Below, piece by piece: positions 63,440 to 64,000 of a stretch of 64,000 nt of DNA. The DNA lies in NCBI GenBank assembly GCA_022706085.1, contig JAKJDF010000005.1, positions 1 to 64,000 of the forward strand. The letters run 5' to 3'. The DNA comes from Candidatus Latescibacterota bacterium (lineage in GTDB: Bacteria > Latescibacterota > MWCZ01). Position numbers and translations under genes: made by a program. How positions within the stretch are numbered: position 1 is the stretch's first letter; every line of letters starts with the position of its first letter. The notes under the pieces were generated by a model that saw only the letters and a program-made list of their open reading frames with translations, was not told the origin of the DNA and ran no database searches.

Positions 63440-64000
63440 ATGGTTGTTGTGGCCTTTCAGGGCGAGCTGGGCGCGTTCAGCGAGGCCGCCGCCCGAGCGT
63501 ACTTCGGCAACGGGATCGACCTGTCTCCTTCCGCAACCTTCCGGGAGGTCTTTCTCAAAGTCAGCAACGGTGAAGCCGACAGAGGGGTGATCCCCATAGA
63601 GAACTCGCTGGCGGGCAGTGTTCACGAGAACTATGATCTCCTTCTCGAACACAACCTGCATATCGTGGGTGAGGTCAAGTTGCGAATTGTGCACCATCTT
63701 GTCGCAAACAAAGGAGTTGCCCTCCCCGATGTGCGACGCGTGTTCTCTCATCCGCAGGCACTTGCTCAGTGCCAGGAATTCCTCCGAGGCCTGTCCGGGG
63801 TTACGCCGGTACCGGTGTACGACACCGCAGGAGCGGCAAAGGAGCTGAAGGCTTCCGGTATGCTTGATGCCGCCGCGATATCAAGTGCGCAGGCTGCAAT
63901 GGATTACGAGCTGGAGATTCTCGCCTCGGGCATCGAAAGCAACCACCAGAACTTCACCCGGTTCCTGATCGTGGCTCTCGATCCGGATGCAGGTAGCGGC
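63440..64000 (+). CDS. pheA: prephenate dehydratase (partial, cut by window end)
   Basis: The first 187 residues of the phenylalanine-pathway enzyme that turns prephenate into phenylpyruvate. Motifs: VVAFQGELGAFSEAAARAYFG, GVIPIENSLAGSVHENYDLL, FSHPQALAQCQEFL, YDTAGAAKEL, and ESNHQNFTRFLIV with the catalytic Thr-Arg-Phe. The C-terminal ACT domain would lie beyond the window edge. No chorismate mutase domain precedes it. It starts one base after the glycosidase-like stop. Confidence 0.95.
   Translation, partial: MVVVAFQGELGAFSEAAARAYFGNGIDLSPSATFREVFLKVSNGEADRGVIPIENSLAGSVHENYDLLLEHNLHIVGEVKLRIVHHLVANKGVALPDVRRVFSHPQALAQCQEFLRGLSGVTPVPVYDTAGAAKELKASGMLDAAAISSAQAAMDYELEILASGIESNHQNFTRFLIVALDPDAGSG

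Overview
The window comes from a Gram-negative bacterium of roughly 58% G+C that I cannot place in a named genus. The diderm envelope is shown by a LolA-type lipoprotein carrier, several lipoprotein signal peptides and a probable outer-membrane beta-barrel protein. The secreted subtilase ends in a FlgD-like Ig tail of the kind common in FCB-type and candidate phyla. Indolepyruvate:ferredoxin oxidoreductase, FeoB and an encapsulin/ferritin store suggest an anaerobic or microaerobic, iron-handling life. No rRNA, tRNA, CRISPR array, insertion sequence or prophage was recognised, and no gene-free stretch exceeds 300 bases.

Layout. 0-3.2 kb: an HExxH metalloprotein, an MFS transporter and a DUF2284 protein. 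3.2-5.1 kb: a CarH/LitR-type B12-photoreceptor regulator divergent from an ECF sigma factor, across an AT-rich spacer with a near-consensus promoter. 5.2-12.1 kb: a minus-strand run of Gfo/Idh/MocA oxidoreductase, ilvE, SGNH hydrolase, DUF985 cupin, PspC, YbhB-like lipoprotein, secreted subtilase and lolA. 12.3-18.8 kb: a plus-strand aromatic-acid operon (iorA, iorB, paaK, ACT protein, second paaK, aminotransferase) able to interconvert aromatic amino acids, arylpyruvates, arylacetyl-CoA and arylacetates. 18.9-28.6 kb: glycan-related genes (secreted TIM-barrel protein, sugar-binding lipoprotein, GH20-like protein, URO-D-like methyltransferase, large glycosidase-like protein), with mrp and a thioredoxin-like gene. 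28.6-33.2 kb: fumC, two phosphoesterases, a tail-anchored small protein and a divergent lipoate-ligase relative. 33.2-36.4 kb: an iron-uptake operon (feoB, a 57-residue Cys-rich protein, DtxR-FeoA fusion) behind a promoter overlapped by an iron-box-like palindrome. 36.5-38.9 kb: a GNAT protein and an unrecognised protein with a duplicated module.

38.9-45 kb holds the most striking locus. The mnmE-yidC-yidD-rnpA cluster is preceded, 20 bases upstream of rnpA, by an encapsulin shell gene and its cargo gene. The cargo has two consecutive ferritin-like domains, each with a full set of candidate di-iron ligands, and a C-terminal encapsulin-targeting peptide. 45-54.5 kb: nitrilase, bifunctional nuclease, TPR/periplasmic-binding protein, larE-like, beta-barrel, gcvT, comB-like and a membrane protein. 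54.5-64 kb: a lipoprotein, a secreted serpin, polA, a second URO-D-like/SMP-30/glycosidase-like group, and the 5' part of pheA cut by the window edge.

All functions are inferred from reading motifs by eye. No database search was run, so family names are strongest where diagnostic motifs are quoted.
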